From NCBI GenBank assembly GCA_003116875.1, contig BCKT01000013.1, positions 806,001 through 870,000 of the forward strand: a stretch of DNA of 64,000 bases, in the 5' to 3' direction. The notes below the pieces were generated by a model that saw only the letters and a program-made list of their open reading frames with translations, ran no database searches and was not told where the DNA came from. The position numbers and the translations under genes are program-made. Positions 55,401 to 64,000 of this stretch are shown piece by piece; position 1 is the stretch's first letter; every line of letters begins with the position of its first letter. This stretch comes from Takashimella koratensis (lineage: Eukaryota > Basidiomycota > Tremellomycetes > Trichosporonales > Tetragoniomycetaceae).

Positions 55401-57800
55401 GACTGTCCCCGAGCCCAAACCCAAGATTAAACCTTCCCGAAAAGACGAGGACATCCTAAAGAGTGACCGGTACGTTTCAACTTTAAACAATGCTGACTTT
55501 AGCGCGTGGATCCTCACGTTCGATTCGTTGGGAGGTACTCACAAGGCTGTACACAACACGCTCAACCGGTGGCTGGAGTACGAGGCGAGGGATAAGAGGA
55601 AGATTGATTTCAAGCCGACGCCAGCACGGTATCTTGAGGCCAAGGTGAGTCCAAGATACTCATCGGTGCTGATTGGTAGGTCCCTCAACAGCCCAATTCG
55701 TCAGACTGTGGCGTTTTCCTCATTCACTACGTCAAGCGCCTCTTCGAGGACCCCAAAGCCACCTTGGAGTTCATCGGGGTAAGTCAAAGACAACCAATCT
55801 TTTGCTGACCTTGTCAGCGTATACAGCCCCCAGCGAGTGCTCCGGAACGTAACGCTTGGGAAGCGGAGAAGAATACTGTTTGGAAAGCAGGCGATACGAT
55901 GAAACTCCGGGACGACTGGACCGAGCGGATCGACGAGCTCACTGCGCGATGGAGGAGTATCCATGGAGATGCGCCGGCGGGACAAGGTGGGGTCGGGGTC
56001 AGTGGGGATGACGATGATGAGCCGATCGAGGCGGTGGAAGCGGTCGAGCAGGTCGAAAAGGTCAAATATGCCGAGCCCGTGGAAGCGATCGAGCCGATTG
56101 AGACCGCGGAGACTGAGAACGTCCAACCTGGCCAGCGGTTTCTTGACGAACCAAGACCCGAGATCAACGGACCAGTCTCGCAAGACTCGGTCGTCTACTC
56201 TAGCCAACCTACACCGATCTTACAACCAACCTTTGCGGTGAACGAGGTCGACACGCTACACGAAGTAGGCTCGGCACCAGGACGTATGTCATCACCTATG
56301 CTAGGTCCTAGTTTCTCAACGACCGGCGAGGGAGCGAGCCAGGATTCGGTTGGGCAGGTAGGATCGGGGATGGACGAGGACGCTGGGTACGATATCGTCG
56401 CTCTTGTCGACGCTTCAAACCCCAGTACTTTGGAATCGGAACCGAAGACCCAGTCCGACGTTTTGCCTGAATCAAATTCCTCCTCTTCCGACTCGACGTA
56501 TCGTCAGCTCAGCAACGCCCACGGTGTTGTAGATCGACTATATGCAGCTGCGCAAAAGTTTGAAGGCGGACCACAACCCAATCTCGGACCGGAGGAGAAA
56601 GGAACACGACCGACCAGGTTTGGCGCGTTGCCAGATGATAGAGCAGCGTCAGTCGCGCCATCCTTCCCGGACGCCGACCAAGAGGAAGGTACCGCAAAGT
56701 CTGGGGAAGTAGCGGATGGAGAGCAAGGCGGAGAAGGGTCAAGAGCAGAGGTGGAGGAGAGCACAGACGGCGACGATTTGAACGAGGTCGAAGCGGACGT
56801 TGCCGACGCAGGGTCTGACAGTGAACATGAACCTGTCGGAAGGATAATGCAGACTGCTCCTCGACCAGGTCGTAGGAGATCGTCGTCGTTCCACTGGCGA
56901 TCTCCGTCCCCGACACCGCCGCCGCCGCCTCAGCTGAATGCTCGACGAGGTATTGGACAGGGAAGGTATTCTGGACCTGGTCGAACACCGACCGCTGGAC
57001 GACAACCACTGCAGTCGTTACCCTTGTCTCCTGACGACGAGCACGACGGAGAGTTCGAGTTTTACTCTGCCCAGCTGAGGAATGGGACAACCACCAACCA
57101 TCTCGATAACGACGACGATGATCATAGCACGAGCTTGACACCTCGTAGGGATACGGCCCAAGACTTTGTTTCTGTCGATCACGACCTCGGCCTTGATGTG
57201 GACGAGCACGCAGATCCTGGGCTCGCGCAGGCTCAGGTTCAGGCGATCTGGTACGCTCCGACGAGGGACGATGGGCCCGTTGCCTCTGCGTTAGGGCAAG
57301 GGAATAGGGTCGGTGGGAGTGGGCGAGAAGCATTGGGGTTGACGGTAAGGAAGAAGCAAAGTGAAGATGGTGAGGTTGAGGCGATCGGTTTCACCGTAGC
57401 GGGTCCAAGTTCGGTCTCGAAAAGGGGGAGCGCAAAGGCGAGTACGACTATTCGGACGCGAGACACTTCAATTGCCGATTACCTCACCAGAACACCAACC
57501 TCAGCTGGCGCTTCGACGGCCGCAGAGGTCTCGACTGATCCTCGAGACACAGAAATGGGACATTTTGATGACTCTGTTGGATTTCACGAGCCGGCGAGAA
57601 GGCATTCGAGGACGTATAAAACCCACCAGAAGAACGAGAGGAAGCGCGCGGTCTCGGGATTCAATGGACGAGGTGAAGGTGCAGCTTCAGGTGTAGGGGC
57701 AAAGGAAATGAACGGGAAACGAGCGAGGAGGAGTGAAGGTGGACCTAGGAAGAGTGGCGGTCAGTCTGAGCTGGATGCGATTGAGATTGAAGATGATTGA
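52485..57800 (+). CDS. ULP2: Ulp2-type SUMO protease (SENP6/7-like), about 1,600 aa
   Basis: Cysteine protease (C48 family) that trims poly-SUMO chains in the nucleus. Thirteen or so exons. The N-terminal ~350 residues are disordered, with acidic runs (EEEEEEEEESIEQ) and Lys/Arg patches. An ordered region follows (SSVTVGLEDLTIWRS, RPCIRFEIGRRDPKMIG). The protease domain begins at PLEGKPILDIIKGHRYRLRD and HEFLDDTFLEFGL, the substrate-binding start. The catalytic His is in SFHWYLAIIVSPGRIL (codon 54939-54941), Asp in WILTFDSLGGTHKAV (55522-55524) and Cys in QPNSSDCGVFLIHYVKRLF (55707-55709), with the oxyanion Gln before it. About 170 acidic residues are inserted between His and Asp, as in SENP6/7. 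A disordered tail of more than 600 residues follows. All triad residues are present. Confidence 0.92.
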
Positions 57801-58147
57801 GAGTAGGATAAAGTCTTGTTGTATAGCACACATTAACAGATGATGACCGAAACGACCACATGCGTATGTAATTTAGGCATTCTACGGGCACTGGCATCGT
57901 AATGAGATCACTGGGTCAAGGAATTGATCAAAAGCAGACAAGAAGCCACATGATGATGCATTATATGTTGATCTTGTGGAGCTGTGAGTTAGTTGGCAGG
58001 ATTGTCTGATGCTATGCTATGAGAATGGCCGATTGGCGGGCAAGTCTGGTTCAAATTTACAACATACAGCACGAAAATGAAGAAAGTCAAGGTAAGCTTT
58101 GCTCGAGAGGACAATCGACGAGCACGAGCAGATTTTCCAAATGAGGA
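57801..58147. other. Convergent 3' intergenic region
   Basis: About 350 bp, AT-rich, between ULP2 and the MIX23-like gene. No gene seen. Confidence 0.55.
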
Positions 58148-59281
58148 TTAACGCCCAGGTGTCGGGTCCGGACCTCGACCAGGCCGCGCGCTGTCTGCCA
58201 AGTCCCACCACTGCCTAGAAGCTCCCGAAGCGGGCGCGAAGAATGGACACCGGGACTTGAACGCTGTAAAGTTGAAGGTCGGTCAGTGACTTGATCGATT
58301 TGGGTCGAGGTGAGGCAGGAGGAAAGTTGAAGCGAGGAGTAAAGAGATAAGGGTCTAGGGGCGAAAGAGAAAAGATGTCATGGTATAGGAGAAGGAAATG
58401 GAGAAGATGGACTCACCATCAAGGGTTCGTTTTCGAATGATCGCCTCAACCGAGTGCTCATTGTCCAGCTGGTCGGCCTGTGGTTCATCATCAGTCCCAA
58501 ATCCCGATCCCGGGGTAAGCAAGGAATACAGAAAGATGGAGCACTCACGAGAACTTGCTCTTCTCGCCATCCTCGTTCTGGCCTCGTCCACGAAGATGAA
58601 GATCCCAACGAGGGTGATGATGATAACGTCGACGATGACGATGAAGGTGAAGGTGCAGCAGCTAGACGCTCATCGATCCCCTTTACCGCCTGTTTTTTCT
58701 CATCGAGCGACGTATGCACCGATCCAAGGCAATAAGTCAATAGAGTCTGCCTATGCGCCCAACCCGCTGTAACCATGTTGATGTTTAGCCCTACCACAAG
58801 CTCACGATCAGATTCAAGAAACCATGACTCACACATGACTTGGAGCCACATCTGGGTACACATCCCTTCGGCACCAAGAGAAGGTACAGAGCTCGAATTG
58901 GATCGAGATTGGTCTCGAAGTTGAGCTTGGGCACGGTTAAGCCGAATGATCACTTGGTCGTCGAGTTTACGGTATTGCCGCATCATATCTGGATTGGAAT
59001 TGTCAGTTTTTGTGAAAGTATCACATCGAGTCTCTTCTTGTATCTCTCCCTCTTCCGGATCCTCTCCTCCCTGCCTGGGGTGTCACTCCTCTCTGAACCC
59101 TTTGACTCTTTGACTCTTGTCTAATCTCTGATTCCCCACTGGTTACTCTTGTTCACCCGAGCTCACCTTTAAACACGCCCAGATTGAAACAAGTCTCTTT
59201 GCTGACGACCACCTCCTTGGGCGCTGGGGCCGGGAACGCGTCTGCGTATGCCGACTTTGACCCAAACGGGGGAGCTGGCAT
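58148..59281 (-). CDS. Mix23/CCDC58-like mitochondrial protein
   Basis: Small helical protein related to MIX23 (CCDC58), a mitochondrial intermembrane-space factor linked to protein import. Five exons joined in frame: MPAPPFGSKSAYADAFPAPA, KETCFNLGVFKD, MMRQYRKLDDQVIIRLNRAQ, CTQMWLQVMSGWAHRQTLLT, YCLGSVHTSLDEKKQAVKGI, EHSVEAIIRKRTLDA and FKSRCPFF. The order of conserved features (Cys near residue 31, RxLDD near 48, Cys-x-x-x-W, then YC and FxxRC at the end) fits the family. A Ser-rich insertion (about residues 125-155) and about 30 extra residues at the C-terminus are additions. A TMEM- or signal-type segment is absent. Cysteine pairing is inferred. Confidence 0.72.
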
Positions 59282-60662
59282 GTCTGGGTTATGAGTTATG
59301 AGTTATGGGTTATAGGTAATGGTCAATCATCTACGGAAAGATGACTGATGACGCCGGTCGGCAAGAACCGGTAGCCTGGGTGCCACATCCGGAGTTATGC
59401 TGGTTGGCGGTGTTCCTGGGTGCACTCGGCGTTATCGCCTGGGTGGTGGGTGTTTCAAGTCTGGACGGAAAATTTAAGCAGACATTGACATCTCTCCATC
59501 GCCCATCCTCCCATCTACCCATCTACCCCCTCCCCCTCCCCCTCCCCCTCTCACACAGCGAGCACAGACGTGAGTCCCACCTCTACCCTCTCTGCCTCCC
59601 CATTCTACCCCCCGCCCTCTCCCTTCACCCCCGGCTTCGCGCTCAGCGCTAGCCTCGACCTGATGACCTTCATTCTCTCCCCGTCTTACCGACCATGTCG
59701 AACGAGACAGGGGCCTCCTTCGCGGGAGTGCTCCGGATCCCCTCTGCCGCAAGGCAGCGGGCTCTTGCGCTTGCCAGCGCTTTCGTCTGATCCCATCCTC
59801 TTCCTCGTATCGTGTTCAAGTGGGGCATTCGCTAACTTTTGCTCAGGCTTAGCGTCGTGCTCGCGTCTCGTCATGTAAGTGGTCACCTCTCTTGTCTCAT
59901 GCCCTTTGAGGCTGCCTGTATGCTATCACCTCCTACCTACCTCCCTCTGCGGTCGACACTCTGGCCTCGCAGCCAGATGGTCTCGCTTCAAGATGAAACC
60001 AAGTTTAAAACCATACGCAGTTTCCACTGAACGCGTCCTCCCCTGCCAGGGAGTTTGTTCCCCATCGTACCCGAAACCTCCCCTTTCCTCCGCGACCGGG
60101 TCGCAGTGCACCTTCTTTTGTCTCCGATATGAACCTATTGTTGAGACGGGGGTCGCAACTCCCCAACTGTCGGGCTCGTGAGAGCAGTCGGAAGGGTGGA
60201 TGGGATTAAGGCGGATGGGGCGATGCTAGTTTGAAGTTTTTCTTCCTTGGATGTCTGATCTGTTCTCTTCCCTTGCTTCGTTATGGTGATGATGAGAAGG
60301 GGAGCTAACGCTACTTTTAGAGAACGACGGGTCGAGGCGAGGCTGTAGAGGGTTGGTGTGGTTTGAACGGCAGAAGTGGCTGTCGTTGTAGTATAGTCTG
60401 ATTGTAGCCCTAGTCATGCACATTGTCTGTGTCATCTTTCGCGCTCTGCAGTACGGCAATCTAGTCCCCGTTGTTGTGACACTGACGACAGTCGACTGGT
60501 GACTGGAGTATGGGTCAGTAGCGAGGTTACTCGCTATCACGGAGGTGTGGTGAGTGAGTGACATTGGTGCGCGTCTGAAAAGTGGAGGTCCGACACGACA
60601 ACTTTGACGTTCATCCATCCACCACGACCACCACCACTTTGATCCTACACCCAGCCCTCACC
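59282..60662. other. Divergent intergenic region of 1.4 kb
   Basis: Between the starts of the MIX23-like gene (minus) and TRS23 (plus). It holds CCCTCCCC repeats (59526-59552) and tandem GAGTTATGGGTTAT-like units just upstream of 59281 (59290-59320). Open frames do not match anything known. The final 60 bp is a CCA/CAC-rich leader to the TRS23 ATG. Confidence 0.5.
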
Positions 60663-61615
60663 ATGACCATCCACTCCCTATGGGTCATCAACAAAGCAGG
60701 CGGTCTCGTCTTCTCCCGTTCCTACTCTGGTACGTTGTTCCATCCTACTGCTCGCAGCTTGGTCTTCGCTTCTCGCACTGTACTTTGCGACTTGCTCTGC
60801 CTCCTTGTTTCGCTCACCCCATCTTCCTTGCTGACACCGCCTGTCCCCTTCTCATTCTCATCCCTATCACCATCCATCTCACCGCATCTCATGGCTCCAA
60901 ATCTCCCACCTCTCTCACCACCCGACCCATACGGCTCTTGATATCGCTTTTACCGCTTTCGCGCGCAGACACCCTCCCGCAACTCCCACTCAACACCATT
61001 CTCATCCTCGCTGGCACTCTGCACGGGATCCACGCAATCACATCCCGCCTGGCCCCCGCCCCGTCGGGCCCAGCATCATCCGCGGGGCTCGAGAGTTTCG
61101 AGGCAGAGGGGTGGGGCGGGAAAGTGTTTCTCACGCCGACGGGTGAGTCAAGACTTGAGAGTTCCGTAGAGATTCGGGAGGTCGTCAGCCTTGGGGGTCG
61201 TTGGTCAGAGCAATCGTTGGCGCGAGGGATCGTTGCCGCTCTTACGATGAAGAGAAAGGCGGAGAGCAAATAGAGAAACAAAGCTGATCACTTTCCTGTT
61301 CCTCTCTTCCGCGCGTAGGAACCAAGTTTGTCCTCTTGCATTCACTTGGTCAACCAGGTCTCGACGAACTTCTACGACGCGTATACGAGATCTGTAAGTG
61401 GTATGAGGATGCGAGGAGAGTAGTCCAAGGTCACATGGATCCGAGGTCTTACTCAGGGTACTTCCTTTGACTGACCTATACGTGCTGCTGACATGCTGGC
61501 AATACCAGATTCCGACGCCGTCATGAAGAACCCATTCCACACGCCCGAGATGCCCATCAACACCAGCTTGTTCGAATCGCGTCTCGCAACGTTGATCGCG
61601 ACGGCGAACGCGTAA
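60663..61615 (+). CDS. TRS23: TRAPP complex subunit Trs23 (TRAPPC4), about 140 aa
   Basis: Core subunit of the TRAPP tethering complexes, which act as exchange factors for Rab1/Ypt1 in ER-Golgi traffic. Four exons. The family start MTIHSLWVINKAGGLVFSR is intact. Then come NTILILAGTLHGIHAITSRL, SFEAEGWGGKVFLTPTGTKF, VLLHSLGQPGLDELLRRVYE and IYSDAVMKNPFHTPEMPINT, ending in LFESRLATLIATANA. It is a longin-like fold with no domain lost; the protein is on the short side for the family. The first intron is 240 nt, the second is around 145 nt and the third about 110 nt. Confidence 0.93.
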
Positions 61616-61878
61616 ACCCTTCGTTCTCCTAGCTCACACGAGACTGGGGCGATGGGTAGAGGGCGGAAGTAATCACCGCGAGGATCTTTACTTGGACTCA
61701 TGCCTCTTTTTATCGACTCCCGTATCGTCTCTGGTTTGATTTGCCTGTTGATATACTAGAATACCCAGCATATGATACATATTGTCTACTATTCCTTTTC
61801 ACAAGTTGTCCCTCTGGTTTCATCTCGACTTCGTATCCATTCTCTTCCAATATCTGAGGCGAGCCCACGGCTGTCCTT
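61616..61878. other. Convergent spacer between TRS23 and the reductase-like gene
   Basis: 263 bp, AT-rich 3' flanks; no gene. Confidence 0.55.
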
Positions 61879-63047
61879 TTACCCGATCCAGGCATCGGTC
61901 TGGGCTTCCACAACCTTGGTCAGCTCAGACTGGACACTTCCAGATCCGTCCATGACGTCGATCGAGAGGCCCGCGGTGCGTGGTTCTTGAGCGACGGCGA
62001 GGACGACCTGCGCAACGAGTTCGCGGCTGGTAGAATTCAGCGTCACCATTGAGGTGCGGTGGGACCCGCAGTATGATCAAGACTGAGTCTGGGCTTGCGA
62101 CTGGGACCGGGCATGATGGCTGAGGGTAGGAACAGAATCGTGGACAGACTTACCTCGTGGACGTGATATGTGCCAAGCCGAGCTCACACCCTCCTGCCGG
62201 ATCCTCAGTTAGCGGGCCCGGCCGAACGACGGTAAAGTCCAGCTTGCGGCTGTGTAGGTCAAGCTCGGCATCGTATTTCGCTTGCATGTCTGGGTACGGT
62301 GGTCGTTGGTCAGTGGATAACACGTTTGGCCAAGAGGGTGGACAACTTACAAGTACCGATACTTGACCACATCGAGTCGCTTTTCTGAACTATGGCATGT
62401 TAACAACCCTCAAAACTCTCGGTATCCTGGTCGCTTGCCCCTCTCCAGCTCGGTACTTACAATCTGCGTCATTATACCAACTCGGTTCCTTGCTCCTATC
62501 CCTTACATCCACAGCACCAACAAGGACGACCCTCTTCACTCCGCTCCCTTCACACGCTTCCCAAACTTTCACGGCGGCCTCAAAGTCTACCGCCCGAGTT
62601 CGGTCGGGTCCGCCCTTTCCGCCCGCGCCAGCGGAGAAGATGACAACGTCGGGGGAATGAGAGGTGAGTAGGGTTGTGAGTGAAGAGACGGAGGAGGTCT
62701 CGATTGAGTGGATTGTAGGCTCCGCACCGAGAGAAGTTAGATCTTTGATACTGGAGGATAGAAGAGTGACCGAAGAGCAAGCAGAGAAGACGTTGAATGC
62801 AAGGTAGGAGGGTACGTAGGTGAATGTGATAGGAAAGAGAAGAAAAAGAAGGATCAGCTCCGTATCAGATGAGAGGGAAGATTGCGTTAGAGACAGGTCG
62901 GGTCGGCGAGGGATGTAAGGGGACGTCAACTACGACTCACTGAGTTTCGTCTCGCACAATGGGGACGACATGGTGTCCCTGGGCCGAAGCGAGGCGGGCG
63001 AAATGACGACTGACTTTCCCGCCGCCCCCGAATACGATGAAGCGCAT
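61879..63047 (-). CDS. NAD(P)-binding Rossmann protein (YwnB/NmrA-like), about 250 aa
   Basis: Atypical short-chain dehydrogenase/NAD(P)H-binding protein. Five exons. The N-terminal MRFIVFGGGGKVSRHFARLA is the dinucleotide-binding loop (GGGGKV instead of GATGxxG). It is followed by HIKDLTSLGAEPTIHSIE, DVVIFSAGAGGKGGPDRT, KRVVLVGAVDVRDRSKEPSW, SIGTYMQAKYDAELDLHSR (YxxxK active-site-like motif) and FTVVRPGPLTEDPAGG. The last exon begins SRELVAQVVLAVAQEPRT and ends VVEAQTDAWIG. The last intron uses an acceptor at TACCAG, the only one that restores this frame. The cofactor type and substrate are not known. Confidence 0.82.
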
Positions 63048-63498
63048 GACTATGGGATAGGGGTAGATTAGAGGATAAGAGATGTTGAGCTGTTGAGCTG
63101 TGGTGAAGATTAAGAAGTAGGAGACAATCTGTTGGATAACCGGATCATGACGTGATCGCCACAACGGGCAGACGTCAGCCGACACCTCGAGTCCCCATCG
63201 CCACCTCGAGAACTTCTTAGAGCAACGGGGACCGATTCGAGCAAGAGTATGGAAACTGTACATGACAAACTGGTAGCTAGGCTGGTTATTGCGGGTACAA
63301 CTATCGTCGAGCACTACGAACAACGAGGTTGAGGTGACAAGATACGGGTACAGGTGCGGAGACAGGACTACTAACGCGTTGAAGACGACTACGGATACTC
63401 GATCTCAATGAGGCTCTTGCTAAAGTATCGGGGTGGTAGTCTGATAACCCCGCTTGAAGTACTCTCAACCGACCTTTGCGAACGGGACCATTGTCGGT
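63048..63498. other. Intergenic stretch
   Basis: About 450 bp between the 3' end of the fasciclin-like gene and the start of the reductase-like gene, both on the minus strand. No gene seen. Confidence 0.5.
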
Positions 63499-64000
63499 TC
63501 AATACGGAACCACACCGTCGATGTAGACGATCCTCCCATTTGACGCCTAACAGGTCAGCTCAACCCCGAACCTCTCTTCTCCAGCCCACTCACATCCTTG
63601 ATCTCGACAACGGGAATATCCCCCGGAATGACTTTGAACTTGCCGCTCTCCTCAACTTCCACAACCGATACCGACACGGTCTCCAACAGCGTCTGGTAGA
63701 CTGTCTCTGACGGGATCTGTATATCCGCCGGGACGATATGTGCGGATAAGAACTTTTCAACATTTGATTTTGCCTCGTCGTCGTTGGCTGGTGGACCTGA
63801 TGGGTTCTGGTGTGGTTTACGCGGCATGGCAAGGATCGCCTTGTCAAGAGGTACCAAGAGGGTCGTAGTACCTGCGTGAGTGAGGCGGGTGGTCACTTGT
63901 GCGATATCACGAGCGTAATCCCACCATAGACTGGCTTTGCGCTCGAGGGAGAGCTTGTCGGCGAGCGTGAGGCCAGGTTTCCCGATATCGATAAGGGGGC
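63499..64000 (-). CDS. Fasciclin (FAS1) domain protein, 3' part; cut by the window edge
   Basis: Only the C-terminal part is inside the window, so the start is missing. Visible: TLADKLSLERKASLWWDYAR, DIAQVTTRLTHAGTTTLLVP, LDKAILAMPRKPHQ, VEKFLSAHIVPADIQI (the FAS1 H-box region), SVSVVEVEESGKFKVIPGDI, then, after a 47-nt intron, ASNGRIVYIDGVVPY and the stop at 63499. This is the arrangement of a terminal FAS1 domain. Fungal proteins with several FAS1 repeats, such as S. pombe Fsc1, sit at the vacuole membrane; whether this is one of them depends on the missing part. Confidence 0.82.

Overview
This window is nuclear DNA from a fungus, almost certainly a basidiomycete. Nearly every gene is cut by many short introns with donor GTGAGT/GTAAGT/GTATGT, a CTGAC or CTAAC branch point and the AG acceptor only a few bases later. 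Many introns are just 31 to 39 nt long. The tRNA genes carry eukaryotic anticodon-loop introns, and every recognisable protein has its nearest relatives among fungal housekeeping families. I cannot fix the genus. The sequence is a draft assembly, with one ambiguous base (11626) and a 90-base gap (46413-46502).

Layout. 1-10 kb: a ZIP zinc transporter, an unrecognised coiled-coil protein, a long low-complexity stretch with at best one uncertain proline/histidine-rich gene, and a TMEM14-type mitochondrial membrane protein that appears to contain a 5-nt microexon. 10-24 kb: an RNF10/Mag2-like RING protein, a degenerate DEAD-box helicase, a Kre6/Skn1 glucan-synthesis protein, a 3-kb region without convincing genes, a proline-rich protein with a single C-terminal membrane anchor, calcineurin B and an intron-containing tRNA-Val. 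24-42 kb is gene-dense: a CSC1-like channel, ATP synthase epsilon, a DUF1275 membrane protein, a glutathione transferase, an SGNH/GDSL hydrolase, the ribosome-assembly factor Rix1, a METTL21/Rkm5-type lysine methyltransferase, exocyst Sec10, the secretory protein Lcl2 and the tRNA-thiolation/urmylation enzyme Uba4.

42-45 kb is gene-poor and AT-richer, with two tRNA-Arg(ACG) genes in opposite orientations. 45-64 kb: Alg2, the exosome nuclease Dis3/Rrp44, a WRAP53/TCAB1-like WD40 protein, a Ulp2-type SUMO protease with large acidic insertions, a Mix23-like protein, TRAPP subunit Trs23, an NAD(P)-binding reductase-like protein and the 3' end of a fasciclin-domain gene cut by the window edge.

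The genes are unrelated housekeeping functions (metal and ion transport, secretion and glycosylation, RNA processing, ubiquitin-like modifiers, mitochondria). There is no metabolic cluster, transposon, CRISPR array or rRNA that I can support. Convergent pairs are very tight (14 bp between LCL2 and UBA4, 20 bp between RIX1 and the methyltransferase). The most unusual signals are the extreme intron compaction, the inferred microexon, the stop-free intron whose length is a multiple of three in the helicase, and a shared GTCACGTGAT element in three upstream regions.
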